64,000 bases of DNA from Solimonas variicoloris DSM 15731 (GCF_000382285.1 NZ_KB907928.1:124001-188000), one strand, 5' to 3'; numbered from the stretch's first letter, positions 42,758 through 53,425 are shown. Numbers and translations: made by a program. The notes: a model not told the origin generated them from the letters alone.

Positions 42758-42834
42758 TGGTAGGCGCGATTGGACTCGAACCAACGACCCCTACCATGTC
42801 AAGGTAGTGCTCTAACCAGCTGAGCTACGCGCCT
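42758..42834 (-). tRNA. tRNA-Val (anticodon GAC)
   Basis: A 77-nt cloverleaf on the minus strand. The acceptor stem AGGCGCG pairs with CGCGCCT, discriminator A is followed by encoded CCA (42758-42760), the D-arm starts with TAGCTCAGCTGG, the anticodon stem CTACC/GGTAG encloses loop TTGACAT (anticodon GAC, valine), and the T-loop reads GGTTCGAGTCC. Confidence 0.96.
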
Positions 42835-42855
42835 AGGGTCCGTCGAAGGGCGCGA

Positions 42856-42884
42856 AAGATACCGTGTCGCCGGGCCGGGCGCAA
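42856..42884 (-). promoter_or_regulatory. sigma-70-like promoter of tRNA-Val
   Basis: On the minus strand TTGCGC (42884-42879) and TATCTT (42861-42856) are separated by 17 bp and end 21 bp before the tRNA 5' end, an ordinary position for a tRNA promoter. Confidence 0.6.
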
Positions 42885-42906
42885 GCCTCAGTGGATTTCC
42901 TCTGCG

Positions 42907-44973
<2,067 letters not shown>

Positions 44974-45039
44974 GGCGGCAAGATGGGGCCGACGCCGGCC
45001 CGGTTCAACAGGGCCCTACAGCCTACTCCAAGGCGACGC

Positions 45040-45092
45040 CGCACCGGGTGGCGGTGCGCGTGTCTGCTGACGGGAAGGTGTCAGCAGACACG
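45040..45092 (-). terminator. two tandem hairpins after uup
   Basis: Directly after the uup stop (minus strand) lies a 13-bp perfect inverted repeat (CGTGTCTGCTGAC at 45059-45071, GTCAGCAGACACG at 45080-45092, 8-base loop), followed by a second 7-bp hairpin (CGCACCG 45040-45046 with CGGTGCG 45052-45058). Neither is followed by a U-run, so this is a strong structured 3' end and possibly a non-canonical terminator. Confidence 0.6.
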
Positions 45093-45098
45093 TACGGC

Positions 45099-46970
45099 TC
45101 AGCGGCTTTCGAGTTCTTCCCAGCGCGCATAGGTAGCGGCGAGCTGCGCCTGCAGTGCCGCGAGCCGCTTCTGCATCTCCGTGGCCTTGCCGGGATCGCT
45201 CGCGTACAGCTCGGCGAGCTTGAGGCCCAGCGCCTGCTGCTCGGCTTCGAGCTTTTCGATCTTGCCCGGCAGGTTCTTCAGCTCGCGACGCTCGTCGTTG
45301 CTGAGCGCCGGCCTGGCCGGCGGCGGGGCGGCGACCGGTGCCGGTGCCGGCGCCGCGGTCGGCTTCGGCGCGGCGGACTTGGCGGCCGGCGCGGGGCGCT
45401 GGCGCAGCCAGTCACTGTAGCCGCCGATGTATTCGCCGATGCGGCCTTCGCCCTCGAACACCAGCGTGCGCAGCACGACGTTGTCGAGGAAGGCGCGATC
45501 GTGCGAGACGACCAGCACGGTGCCGTCGAAATCGGTGATCAGTTCTTCGAGCAGGTCCAGCGTCTCGACGTCGAGATCGTTCGTCGGCTCGTCGAGCACC
45601 AGCAGGTTCGCCGGCTGCGAGAACAGCTGTGCGAGCAGCAGGCGCGAGCGCTCGCCGCCGGACAGTACATGCGTGGGGCTGCGCGCGCGGTCCGGCGTGA
45701 ACAGAAAGTCCTGCAGATAGCTCATCACGTGCTTGCGCGCGCCGCCGATCTCGATGAACTCCTTGCCGCCGGCGATGTTCTCCCAGACCGGCTTGCTCTC
45801 GTCCAGCGTCGAGCGCAGCTGGTCGAACCAGGCGATTTCCAGATTGCTGCCGATGCGCACCTCGCCGCTGTCCGGCTGCAGCTGGCCGAGCAGCAGGCGC
45901 AGCAGTGTGGTCTTGCCGGCGCCGTTCGGGCCGACGACGCCGATCTTGTCGCCGCGCAGGATGGTCGTCGAGAAATTGCGACAGATCAGCTGCTCGCCCC
46001 AGCGGTAGCTGAGGTTCCTGGCTTCGGCGACGAGCTTGCCGGAGCGCTCGGCCTCCTGGACCGTGAACTGCGCGGTGCCCTGCAGCTTGCGGCGCTGCGC
46101 GTACTGATCGCGCATCTCGTAGAGGCGCTTGACGCGGCCCATGTCGCGCGTGCGCCGCGCTTCGATGCCCTTGCGGATCCAGGCCTCTTCCTGGGCGAGC
46201 TTCTTGTCGAACAGCGCGACTTCCTGCGCCTCGGCGTGCAGGCGCTCCTCGCGGCGGCGCAGGTAGTTGTCGTAGTCGCCGGGCCAGCTCGTCAGCCGGC
46301 CGCGATCGAGCTCGACGATGCGCGTCGCCAGCCGGCGCAGGAACGCACGGTCGTGGGTGATGAACAGCAGCGCGCCTTCCCAGGCCGCCAGGAAGTCCTC
46401 GATCCAGGCGATCGCGTCGACGTCGAGATGGTTGGTCGGTTCGTCGAGCAGCAGCAGATCGGGCTCGGCGGCGAGCGCGCGGCCGAGCAGCACGCGGCGC
46501 TTGAGGCCGCCGGACAGCGACTCGAACGCGGCATCCGGCGGCAGGCCGAGACGCGAAACGACGCCATCGATGCGCGCATCGAGCGCCCAGCCGTTCTGCG
46601 TGTCGAGCACGTGCTGCAGCTTGCCGAGGCGGTCGAGCTGCTCGGGGTCGTGCAGCAGCAGGTGGTGGTATTCGGCGAGCGCCGCGCCGACCGCGCCGGC
46701 GCCGCTGGTGACGATCTCGCGGACCGTACCGCTCAGGCCCTTCGGCACGTCCTGCGGCATCTCGGCGATGCGCAGGCCCTGGGTGCGGATCACCTCGCCG
46801 TCGTCGGCGTGCTGCTGGCCGGTGATGACGCGCAGCAGCGTCGACTTGCCCTCGCCATTGCGTCCGAGCAGGCAGACGCGCTCGCCGCGTTCGATCGCGA
46901 AGTTGACGCCATCGAGCAGCGGCGGGCCGCCGAAACGCAGGGTGATGTTCTTGAGAGCGAGCAGGGTCAC
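45099..46970 (-). CDS. uup: ABC-F family ATPase Uup
   Basis: A 623-residue soluble protein with two ABC ATPase domains in tandem and no membrane segments. The first domain has GRNGEGKS (36-43), the signature LSGGLKRRV and LLLLDEPTNHLD; the second has GPNGAGKT, LSGGERSRLLLAQ and LLVLDEPTNDLD. A Pro/Ala linker leads to a C-terminal coiled coil (about 555-620) typical of Uup, which binds DNA or ribosomes and affects transposon excision and ribosome function. The convergent hairpins downstream probably end its transcript. Confidence 0.93.
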   Translation of the reverse strand: MTLLALKNITLRFGGPPLLDGVNFAIERGERVCLLGRNGEGKSTLLRVITGQQHADDGEVIRTQGLRIAEMPQDVPKGLSGTVREIVTSGAGAVGAALAEYHHLLLHDPEQLDRLGKLQHVLDTQNGWALDARIDGVVSRLGLPPDAAFESLSGGLKRRVLLGRALAAEPDLLLLDEPTNHLDVDAIAWIEDFLAAWEGALLFITHDRAFLRRLATRIVELDRGRLTSWPGDYDNYLRRREERLHAEAQEVALFDKKLAQEEAWIRKGIEARRTRDMGRVKRLYEMRDQYAQRRKLQGTAQFTVQEAERSGKLVAEARNLSYRWGEQLICRNFSTTILRGDKIGVVGPNGAGKTTLLRLLLGQLQPDSGEVRIGSNLEIAWFDQLRSTLDESKPVWENIAGGKEFIEIGGARKHVMSYLQDFLFTPDRARSPTHVLSGGERSRLLLAQLFSQPANLLVLDEPTNDLDVETLDLLEELITDFDGTVLVVSHDRAFLDNVVLRTLVFEGEGRIGEYIGGYSDWLRQRPAPAAKSAAPKPTAAPAPAPVAAPPPARPALSNDERRELKNLPGKIEKLEAEQQALGLKLAELYASDPGKATEMQKRLAALQAQLAATYARWEELESR

Positions 46971-47034
46971 GGTTGGGGATTCCGGCGAGGGATGCGGATT
47001 CTAGCCGCCGGCAGGGTCGGCATGCGGCCAAGCA

Positions 47035-47063
47035 TTGCATCGGCGGCCGCCGCTCACTAGAAT
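47035..47063 (+). promoter_or_regulatory. sigma-70 promoter of tRNA-Asn
   Basis: TTGCAT (47035-47040), a 17-bp spacer, and TAGAAT (47058-47063), 15 bp upstream of the tRNA 5' end. This is the clearest consensus-like promoter in the window. Confidence 0.75.
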
Positions 47064-47078
47064 GCGCACCCCTGCCGA

Positions 47079-47154
<76 letters not shown>

Positions 47155-47162
47155 AACATGGA

Positions 47163-47190
47163 GGGTCTGCCGGATGGCAGACCCTTTTTT
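47163..47190 (+). terminator. rho-independent terminator after tRNA-Asn
   Basis: GGGTCTGCC (47163-47171) and GGCAGACCC (47176-47184) pair perfectly around GGAT, followed by six T residues (47185-47190). Confidence 0.92.
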
Positions 47191-47230
47191 GTGCGGCAGC
47201 GATCCTGATCAGCGCTCCCGAGGATTCCGC

Positions 47231-48427
47231 ATGTCCCTCTTCTCCGCCGTCGAAATGGCGCCGCGCGACCCGATTCTGGGCCTGAACGAAGCTTTCGCCG
47301 CCGACAAGAACCCCAACAAGATCAACCTCGGCGTCGGTGTCTATTACGACGACAACGGCAAGCTGCCGCTGCTGCAGTGCGTGCAGGCCGCCGAGAAGGC
47401 GCTGATGGAAAAGCCGACGGCGCGCGGCTATCTGCCGATCGATGGCATCGCCGCCTACGACGCCGCGGTGAAGGGCCTCGTCTTCGGTACCGACAGCGAG
47501 CCGGTCCAGAGCGGCCGCGTGGCGACCGTGCAGGCCATCGGCGGCACCGGTGGTCTGAAGATCGGCGCGGACTTCCTGAAGAAGCTGAACCCGAAGGCCA
47601 AGGTCCTGATTTCCGATCCGAGCTGGGAGAACCACCGCGCGCTGTTCACGCAGGCGGGCTTCGAGGTCGGCACCTACCGTTACTACGACGCCGCCAGCCG
47701 CGGCATCGACTTCGCCGGCCTGCTCGCCGACCTCAAGGCCGCCGCGCCGGGCACGATCGTCGTGCTGCACGCCTGCTGCCACAACCCGACCGGCTACGAT
47801 CTCACGGCCGCGCAGTGGGAGCAGGTGATTGCCGTGGTCAAGGAAGCCGGCCTCACGCCGTTCCTCGACATGGCCTACCAGGGCTTCGGTTCGGGTCTGG
47901 CCGAGGACGGCGCGGTGATCGGCAAGTTCGTCGCCGCCGGCCTGACCTTCTTCGTGTCGACCAGCTTCTCCAAGAGCTTCAGTCTCTACGGTGAACGCGT
48001 CGGTGCGCTGTCGGTGCTGTGCGCGAACAAGGAAGAAGCCGATCGCGTGCTGTCGCAGCTCAAGATCGCCATCCGCACCAACTACAGCAACCCGCCGACG
48101 CACGGCGGTGCGGTGGTGGCGGCGGTGCTGAATACGCCGGAACTGCGCGCGCAGTGGGAGCAGGAGCTGGCCGAGATGCGCCAGCGCATCAAGCTGATGC
48201 GCAGCCGGCTCGTCGAGGGCCTGAAGGCGGCGGGCGTGCAGCAGGACATGAGCTTCATCACCCAGCAGGTCGGCATGTTCAGCTACTCGGGCCTGAGCAA
48301 GGAGCAGATGCAGCGCCTGCGCAGCGAGTTCGGCGTCTACGGCGTGGACAGCGGCCGTATCTGCGTCGCCGCACTCAACAGCAAGAACCTGGACTACGTC
48401 TGCAAGGCCATCGCGGCGGTGATCTGA
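47231..48427 (+). CDS. tyrB: aromatic amino acid aminotransferase (TyrB/AspC family)
   Basis: A 398-residue class I PLP aminotransferase. The PLP-binding lysine is K248 in STSFSKSFSLYGERVG, matching the active-site segment of E. coli TyrB/AspC, with the upstream VVLHACCHNPTGYDL and FLDMAYQGFGSG segments also conserved. It transaminates aspartate and aromatic amino acids with 2-oxoglutarate. The distinction between TyrB and AspC cannot be settled by sequence alone. It lies just after the tRNA-Asn terminator and has its own terminator downstream. Confidence 0.9.
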   Translation: MSLFSAVEMAPRDPILGLNEAFAADKNPNKINLGVGVYYDDNGKLPLLQCVQAAEKALMEKPTARGYLPIDGIAAYDAAVKGLVFGTDSEPVQSGRVATVQAIGGTGGLKIGADFLKKLNPKAKVLISDPSWENHRALFTQAGFEVGTYRYYDAASRGIDFAGLLADLKAAAPGTIVVLHACCHNPTGYDLTAAQWEQVIAVVKEAGLTPFLDMAYQGFGSGLAEDGAVIGKFVAAGLTFFVSTSFSKSFSLYGERVGALSVLCANKEEADRVLSQLKIAIRTNYSNPPTHGGAVVAAVLNTPELRAQWEQELAEMRQRIKLMRSRLVEGLKAAGVQQDMSFITQQVGMFSYSGLSKEQMQRLRSEFGVYGVDSGRICVAALNSKNLDYVCKAIAAVI

Positions 48428-48468
48428 GCGTCATCGCGGCGGCCCGAAGTCTGGTTCGCTGACACTGG

Positions 48469-48493
48469 AAAGCCCCGGCCCGGCCGGGGCTTT
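48469..48493 (+). terminator. hairpin terminator after tyrB
   Basis: AAAGCCCCGGCC (48469-48480) pairs with GGCCGGGGCTTT (48482-48493), a GC-rich stem with A and T flanks that can work in both directions. It lies 42 bp after the tyrB stop. Confidence 0.8.
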
Positions 48494-48549
48494 CGCATTT
48501 CCGGCGCGGCGCTACGCTGCGCGGCAGGTTTGTCCTTGCGAGTTCGTCG

Positions 48550-49209
48550 ATGCCCTCGTCTGCTGCCCTTCTTGCGCCGCCCGCCGATCCGCGCGCCGTG
48601 CTGCTGGTGATCGACGTGCAGAACGACTTCATGCCCGGCGGGCGCCTGCCGGTTGCCGATGGCGACGCGGTGGTGCCGCTGATCAACCGGCTGGGCGCGC
48701 GCTTTGCCCATGTCGTGCTGACGCAGGACTGGCATCCGGCCGATCACGCCTCGTTCGCCAGCCAGCATGCCGGGCGTCAGCCGTTCGAGCAGATCGCGCT
48801 GCCATATGGCGCGCAGACGCTGTGGCCGGATCACTGCGTGCAGGACAGCGCCGGCGCGGCGCTGCATCCGGACCTCGCGCTGCCGCAGGCGCGGCTGCTG
48901 ATTCGCAAGGGCTGCCACCGCCAGGTGGACAGCTATTCGGCTTTCGTCGAGGCCGACCGCCGCACGACCACCGGCCTGGCCGGCTACTTGCGCGAGCGCG
49001 GCGTCGATACGGTCTATCTGGCCGGCCTCGCGCTCGATTTCTGTGTGGCCTGGTCGGCGCTCGATGCCCGCGCCGCGGGCTTCACGACGGCGGTGATCGA
49101 CGACGCCTGCCGGGCGATCGACCTCGACGGTTCGCGCGAGCGTGCCTGGCACGACATGACGGCCGCTGGCGTGCGGCGCCTGCAGCTGCGCGATCTGGCG
49201 TCGGCCTGA
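48550..49209 (+). CDS. pncA: nicotinamidase (PncA)
   Basis: A 219-residue isochorismatase-fold amidase. The catalytic triad is visible as D22 (VIDVQNDF), K120 (LIRKG) and C165 (LALDFCVAWSA); the metal site is D60-W-H62 and H66. PncA converts nicotinamide to nicotinate in NAD salvage and activates pyrazinamide in some bacteria. Length and motifs fit PncA well. It is a single-gene unit between a terminator and a 130-bp gap. Confidence 0.92.
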   Translation: MPSSAALLAPPADPRAVLLVIDVQNDFMPGGRLPVADGDAVVPLINRLGARFAHVVLTQDWHPADHASFASQHAGRQPFEQIALPYGAQTLWPDHCVQDSAGAALHPDLALPQARLLIRKGCHRQVDSYSAFVEADRRTTTGLAGYLRERGVDTVYLAGLALDFCVAWSALDARAAGFTTAVIDDACRAIDLDGSRERAWHDMTAAGVRRLQLRDLASA

Positions 49210-49339
49210 GCCTGAGCGCCGGTCGCGCGCGCAGCGGGCGGCCGGCGGTTCAGGTGGACTTCATTTTGAGGGGCTACTTTCCCGACCGTTCGCGACTGCT
49301 CGCGGACAACCATGACCAGGGATCCAAGGAGAGTCGTCG

Positions 49340-49948
49340 ATGAAGACGTACGGAGTCGCCACCAAGCTCGCGATCGGCCTGACGGCGGTCGTGCTGGCCG
49401 GTTGCCATCATTATGTGAAACAGGAGGATTACGACGCGGCCATTGCCGAGCTTCGCGCCAACGACGCGGCGCTGCGCAATGACCTCAATGGCCTGAAGAG
49501 CGAGCTCGACAGCCGCTTCGCCGCCTACGACGCCAAGATCTCGCAGCTGCAGGGCCGCGTGCGCGTCGATCTCGGTGCGCACTTCGACTACGACAAGGCG
49601 GCGCTGCGCGAGCAGGACAAGCCGGCCCTCGACGAGTTCGCCGCGGTGATTCGCGAGCACCACCCGAACGTGCTGGTCACGGTCGAAGGGTTCACCGATG
49701 CCGCCGGCTCGGCCGGTTACAACAAAAAGCTCGGCCTGAAGCGCGCCGAGGCCGTGCGCGACTATCTCGTGCAGACCGGCGGCCTCGACGCCGGCAAGGT
49801 GCGCGCGGTCAGCTACGGCAAGGACAAGAACCGTCAGGTCGAGCCGGGCGCCTACGGGGCGCAGGGCGAGGCCAATCGCCGCGTCGCGCTGGTCATCGAC
49901 CATGCGCCGGCCGACGCGGCCGCGACGAGCGCCGGCGCCGCCGGCTGA
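49340..49948 (+). CDS. OmpA-family peptidoglycan-binding lipoprotein
   Basis: A 202-residue lipoprotein: signal peptide with lipobox VLAGC (Cys22), a short coiled-coil region (about 30-70, heptad-rich with repeated DAAIAEL-type units), and a C-terminal OmpA/Pal-type peptidoglycan-binding domain (about 75-190) with VEGFTDAAGSAGYNKKLG and KRAEAVRDYL. It resembles Pal or YfiB-type lipoproteins, but the coiled coil and short length argue against canonical Pal, and no tol genes are adjacent. ATG 49340 is preceded by AAGGAGA. A terminator follows. Confidence 0.85.
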   Translation: MKTYGVATKLAIGLTAVVLAGCHHYVKQEDYDAAIAELRANDAALRNDLNGLKSELDSRFAAYDAKISQLQGRVRVDLGAHFDYDKAALREQDKPALDEFAAVIREHHPNVLVTVEGFTDAAGSAGYNKKLGLKRAEAVRDYLVQTGGLDAGKVRAVSYGKDKNRQVEPGAYGAQGEANRRVALVIDHAPADAAATSAGAAG

Positions 49949-49973
49949 CGGCCGCGCAGCTCGTGGTACCACG

Positions 49974-49999
49974 GACCGGCCGCTGGCCGGTCTTTTTTT
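49974..49999 (+). terminator. rho-independent terminator after the OmpA-type lipoprotein
   Basis: GACCGGCC (49974-49981) and GGCCGGTC (49985-49992) pair perfectly around GCT and are followed by seven T residues. Confidence 0.9.
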
Positions 50000-50018
50000 G
50001 TGCCCGGCGCCGGCCGCC

Positions 50019-50285
50019 TCACAGGCCTTGCGCGGTCCAGCTGTCGGGGCGGCGCCAGCGGCCGGGCGCCGTCTCGATCGGCGCTGCCGCCAGCGGCGCG
50101 CGCAGCAGGCCGAAGTTGCGGGCGCACTGCGCGGCCTCCCAGGCCAGCGGCGGGCGCGGGCGGCGGCGCAGCTGATCGAGCGTCGGGGCAGGCATCGGCA
50201 TTGCGGCCGGGAGGCGAGGATCAGGAGCGATGCGGGAAAGCGGCGGGACGAAAGCGTCCGCGCCAAGCAGGTTGGCGATTTCCAT
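50019..50285 (-). CDS. short Pro/Arg-rich protein, unrecognised
   Basis: An 88-residue open frame from ATG 50285. It is rich in Pro, Arg and Ala, with a DQLRRRPRPPLAWEAAQC segment and a PGRWRRPDSWTAQ tail, and shows no recognised domain, signal peptide or membrane helix. No ribosome binding site is obvious. It fills the gap between the OmpA-type lipoprotein and cspA. It may be a real small protein or a chance frame, and comparative conservation would settle this. Confidence 0.35.
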   Translation of the reverse strand: MEIANLLGADAFVPPLSRIAPDPRLPAAMPMPAPTLDQLRRRPRPPLAWEAAQCARNFGLLRAPLAAAPIETAPGRWRRPDSWTAQGL

Positions 50286-50567
50286 ATCGGTTCTCGGGCA
50301 GGGACTGCGGTCAGGTGCCGCACGGCGGCACATCGGTCTGGCTGTCGTTGGATGCGGATGGCGGCCGGGCGGTTTGCAGGCCCCGAAGCGCCGAGTCGAC
50401 AAATGCGCGGCGATCGCGTACTGTGAGTACCGCAGTCGCCTCAAGCAGTGTCATCCGTTGGACATCCGCCACTCCGGTGGCATGAATTTCCCGATGCGTT
50501 CCTCTTGACCGTATGCACCCCGCGGGCGGGATGGCCCGTTTATCAATTTGTTGAAAGGAATGTATCC

Positions 50568-50780
50568 ATGAGCAATGTTTCGACCGGCACCGTGAAGTGG
50601 TTCAACGACGCCAAGGGCTTCGGCTTCATCACGCCGAGCGAAGGCGGTGAAGACCTCTTCGCGCACTTCAAGGAAATCCAGGGCACGGGCTTCAAGACCC
50701 TCGCCGAAGGCCAGCGCGTCGAGTACACGGCGGCTCGCGGCCCGAAGGGCATGCAGGCCACCAAGATCCGCGCGATCTAA
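50568..50780 (+). CDS. cspA: cold-shock protein CspA family
   Basis: A 70-residue single cold-shock domain that binds single-stranded nucleic acid as an RNA chaperone. RNP1 is KGFGFITP and RNP2 is DLFAHF, with the usual [14 protein letters not shown] opening. Ribosome binding site GAAAGGAA precedes ATG 50568. The 280 bp upstream probably holds its promoter and a structured leader, but I could not identify a convincing promoter or cold box. A bidirectional terminator follows. Confidence 0.93.
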   Translation: MSNVSTGTVKWFNDAKGFGFITPSEGGEDLFAHFKEIQGTGFKTLAEGQRVEYTAARGPKGMQATKIRAI

Positions 50781-50796
50781 GCCGTCCTGAGCTGTA

Positions 50797-50826
50797 AAAA
50801 AACCGCGGCCCCGGCCGCGGTTTTTT
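50797..50826. terminator. bidirectional terminator between cspA and the kinase gene
   Basis: An A-tract, the inverted repeat ACCGCGGCC/GGCCGCGGT and a T-tract at 50821-50826. It can end both the rightward cspA transcript and the leftward response regulator-kinase transcript, whose stop lies at 50839. Confidence 0.9.
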
Positions 50827-50838
50827 GTTGTCCGGCGT

Positions 50839-52158
50839 TTATGTCCTGGCGTTGGCGAGCGGCAGCCGCACGCGGGCCCGCAGGCCACCACCCGGCGTCT
50901 CCTCGAGACGGAATTCGCCGTGATGCTGGCGGACGATGTCGGCGACGATCGCCAGCCCGAGGCCGGAACCGCCACCGTCGAGCGTGCGGGCATGGTCGCG
51001 GCGATAGAACGGCTCCAGCACTGCCTCGCGCTCGGCGGCCGGGATGCCGGGACCATGGTCGTCGACCCGCAGCTCAGCCTGCGCGCCGTCGCGGGCGAGA
51101 TGAATCTCCGCGGCACCGGCGTACTTGAGCGCGTTGCCGACGAGATTGCTGAGCACGCGCGCCAGCCCGAGTGCCTGGCCGGACACGACCAGTGTCGCCG
51201 GCGCCTGCAGCGACACCTGACCGCCCTCGGCGTGGCGTTCGCGCCGCTCGCGCTCGGCGAGCGCGACCAGATCGACCGCCTCGGGCGGCGCGTCGCCGGC
51301 CGCTTCGGTGCGCGCCAGCGCCAGCGCGTCGCGCAGCAGCTGGTGCATGTCGTGCAGGTCCTGGCCGGCGCGCGTGCGCTGCTCCGGATCGTCGATCAGC
51401 TCGACGCGCAGGCGCAGGCGCGTCAGATAGGTGCCGAGGTCGTGGCTGATCGCCGCGAGCAGGCGCGTGCGCGCTTCGAGCAGGCGATGGATGCGCTCGC
51501 GCATGCGATTGAAGGCGTCGACCAGCTGGCGCACCTCGCGCGCACCGCTCTCCGGCAGCGGCGTGCCGTCGGCGTTCGTGCCGATGCGCTCGACTGCGCG
51601 GGCCAGCGCTTCGAGCGGGCGGATCTGCGCGCGCAGCGCCCACAGCGCGGCGAGGCCGATCGCGCCGACCAGCAGGATCGTCGCCAGCGCGAACGGACGG
51701 CCGAGCGTGCGCCGCAGCGTGGCGCCGCGGACTTCGGCCTCGAGCACGCGTCCGTCCTGCAGCGCGACCGCCACGCGCAGTGCGCCACTGCCGTCGCCGT
51801 CCTCGTCGCCGGCGCGCTGGCCGCTGACGGACAGCGCGTGGGCGCGCAGCGTGGCGGCGCCGCGCTGCAGCAGCGCCGCCACGCGCGGATGCTCGTCGTG
51901 GTCCTGCGCGCCGAGCGGGCCGGGGCGCAGACTGAGCCGGAAGTCGGGCGAGGTCGCGGCGCGCAGGATGCGGTCGCTGTTCGCCGGATCGGCTTCCAGC
52001 AGCTCGACGATCGCCGCCAGCCGGCCGGGCAGCGGCGCCAGCGGCGTTCGTCCGGTGTCGCTGGCGCGCTGCAGGTAGAACGCGCCGAGCAGGGTCATCG
52101 ACACCAGCAGCAGGGTCGTCACCATCAGCACGGTGACGCGGAGCGCTAGACCGATCAC
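50839..52158 (-). CDS. sensor histidine kinase (HAMP, HisKA, HATPase)
   Basis: A 439-residue membrane sensor kinase: TM1 (about 6-29), a periplasmic loop of about 125 residues, TM2 (about 155-176), HAMP (about 176-230), and the DHp domain with phospho-accepting H239 in ISHDLGTYLTRLRLR, where the usual Pro after the His is Tyr. The ATP-binding domain has NLVGNALKYAG, VDDHGPGIP and GSGLGLAI. The periplasmic loop contains D118-E-D120-G-D122-G, a DxDxDG pattern like a cation-binding loop. GTG 52158 overlaps the response regulator stop, so the pair is co-translated. The ligand is unknown. Confidence 0.88.
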   Translation of the reverse strand: MIGLALRVTVLMVTTLLLVSMTLLGAFYLQRASDTGRTPLAPLPGRLAAIVELLEADPANSDRILRAATSPDFRLSLRPGPLGAQDHDEHPRVAALLQRGAATLRAHALSVSGQRAGDEDGDGSGALRVAVALQDGRVLEAEVRGATLRRTLGRPFALATILLVGAIGLAALWALRAQIRPLEALARAVERIGTNADGTPLPESGAREVRQLVDAFNRMRERIHRLLEARTRLLAAISHDLGTYLTRLRLRVELIDDPEQRTRAGQDLHDMHQLLRDALALARTEAAGDAPPEAVDLVALAERERRERHAEGGQVSLQAPATLVVSGQALGLARVLSNLVGNALKYAGAAEIHLARDGAQAELRVDDHGPGIPAAEREAVLEPFYRRDHARTLDGGGSGLGLAIVADIVRQHHGEFRLEETPGGGLRARVRLPLANART

Positions 52159-52877
52159 GGCGCGACGCGCTCGACCAGCGGCGTGAACAGGTAGCCGCCG
52201 TTGCGGACCGTGCGGATCAGGCTCGGATGCGCAGGATCGGGCTCGATCTTGCGGCGCAGCCGCGAGGCGGCGATGTCGATCGAGCGATCGTAGATCTCCC
52301 AGCTGCGGCGCCTGGTGAACTCCATGATCTGCTCGCGGCTCAGCACGCGCTGCGGATGGTGCACGAACATCGCCAGCAGGTCGTAGTCGCCGGCGGACAG
52401 TTCGATCGGCGTGCCGTCGTCGCGGCGCAGTTCGCGCGCGCCGAGATCGAAGACGTAGCCGGCGAAACGCAGGCACTCGTGGCCGCTCGGCTGCAGCGTC
52501 GTCGCCGCGGCGGTGCGGCGCAGCACGGCGCGGATCCGCGCCAGCAGCTCGCGCGGATTGAACGGCTTGCCGAGATAGTCGTCGGCGCCGAGTTCGAGGC
52601 CGATGATGCGGTCGAGATCCTCGTCCTTGGCGGTCAGCATCACGATCGGCAGATGGCCCTGCGCGCGCAGGCGCCGGCAGATCGACAAACCGTCCTCGCC
52701 GGGCAGCATCAGATCGAGGATCAGCAGGTCGGCGCGCTGGCGGGCGAGGGCGACATCCATCTCGCTGCCGGAGCGCACCCACTCGGCCGCGTAGTTCTCG
52801 CGCTCGAGCAGGGCGCGCACCAGCGGGCCGATCTCGCGGTCGTCCTCGACGATGACGATGCGGGCAGCGAGATTCAT
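52155..52877 (-). CDS. OmpR-family response regulator
   Basis: A 240-residue two-component regulator: a receiver domain with phospho-acceptor D55 (LLILDLMLPGEDG), acidic pair E11-D12/D13 and conserved Lys in GKPFNPREL, and a C-terminal winged helix (about 135-236, ELSAGDYDLLAMFVHH, DIAASRLRRKIEP, TVRNGGYLF). It precedes its kinase in the operon and is divergent from the EF-hand gene across 156 bp, a likely place for its own operator. ATG 52877 opens the receiver directly; an earlier start at 52901 adds eight residues. Confidence 0.9.
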   Translation of the reverse strand: MNLAARIVIVEDDREIGPLVRALLERENYAAEWVRSGSEMDVALARQRADLLILDLMLPGEDGLSICRRLRAQGHLPIVMLTAKDEDLDRIIGLELGADDYLGKPFNPRELLARIRAVLRRTAAATTLQPSGHECLRFAGYVFDLGARELRRDDGTPIELSAGDYDLLAMFVHHPQRVLSREQIMEFTRRRSWEIYDRSIDIAASRLRRKIEPDPAHPSLIRTVRNGGYLFTPLVERVAP

Positions 52878-53033
52878 GCGCGGCGGCTCCGGGACGTACA
52901 TGCCGCTTTATAGCCGAGCGCAGAGGGCCGCGACACGCTTGTTACACGGCGTCACATGGCGTGCGGCGGCGGACACCTGCGTGCCGACGTCGCGCGGCAC
53001 TCTGGCCGCACTGTTACCGACCGGAGCCTGCCC

Positions 53034-53381
53034 ATGAACCGCCGTCGTCTGTTGCCCGCCCGGGTGGCGTGGCCCGTCGTCGCTTTGCTGCTCGCCGCAC
53101 TGGCGCTGCCGGCGGCCGCCCAGCCGCCGGCCGACGCGCCCGGCGGCGCGCGCATGAAGGCCGTCGACACCGACGGCGACGGCGCGATCAGCCGCGACGA
53201 GGCCGCGGCCGCGCTGCACGCCGAATTCCGGCGGCTCGACCGCGATCACGACGGCGCGCTGCGCGAGGACGAGTTCGTCGCCGCGCGCCTTGAACGCTTC
53301 AGCGCGGCCGACGCCGACGGCGACGGCAAGCTGACGCGCGCCGAACTGCGCCAGCGGGCGCGCGCCGCGCGCGGTTCCTGA
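53034..53381 (+). CDS. exported triple EF-hand protein
   Basis: A 115-residue secreted or periplasmic protein. An Arg-rich start and hydrophobic helix ending ALPAAAQ (residue 30) form a signal peptide. Three canonical EF-hand loops follow with all acidic positions in place: D45-E56 (DTDGDGAISRDE), D69-E80 (DRDHDGALREDE) and D93-E104 (DADGDGKLTRAE). High-affinity Ca2+ binding is therefore likely. It faces a response regulator-kinase operon, which suggests a calcium-linked regulatory unit. Downstream is the alternating-repeat protein gene, 44 bp away. Confidence 0.85.
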   Translation: MNRRRLLPARVAWPVVALLLAALALPAAAQPPADAPGGARMKAVDTDGDGAISRDEAAAALHAEFRRLDRDHDGALREDEFVAARLERFSAADADGDGKLTRAELRQRARAARGS

Positions 53382-53425
53382 GCCATCACGCTTCGATTTT
53401 CCCCTTCCCCCAGCGGAGCTTCGCC

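Noticed and set aside
50467-50482. Small GCCAC/GTGGC hairpin upstream of cspA as a cold-shock RNA thermometer
   Set aside because: The 5-bp stem is too short and too common in this GC-rich sequence, and it lies about 85 bp from the start codon.
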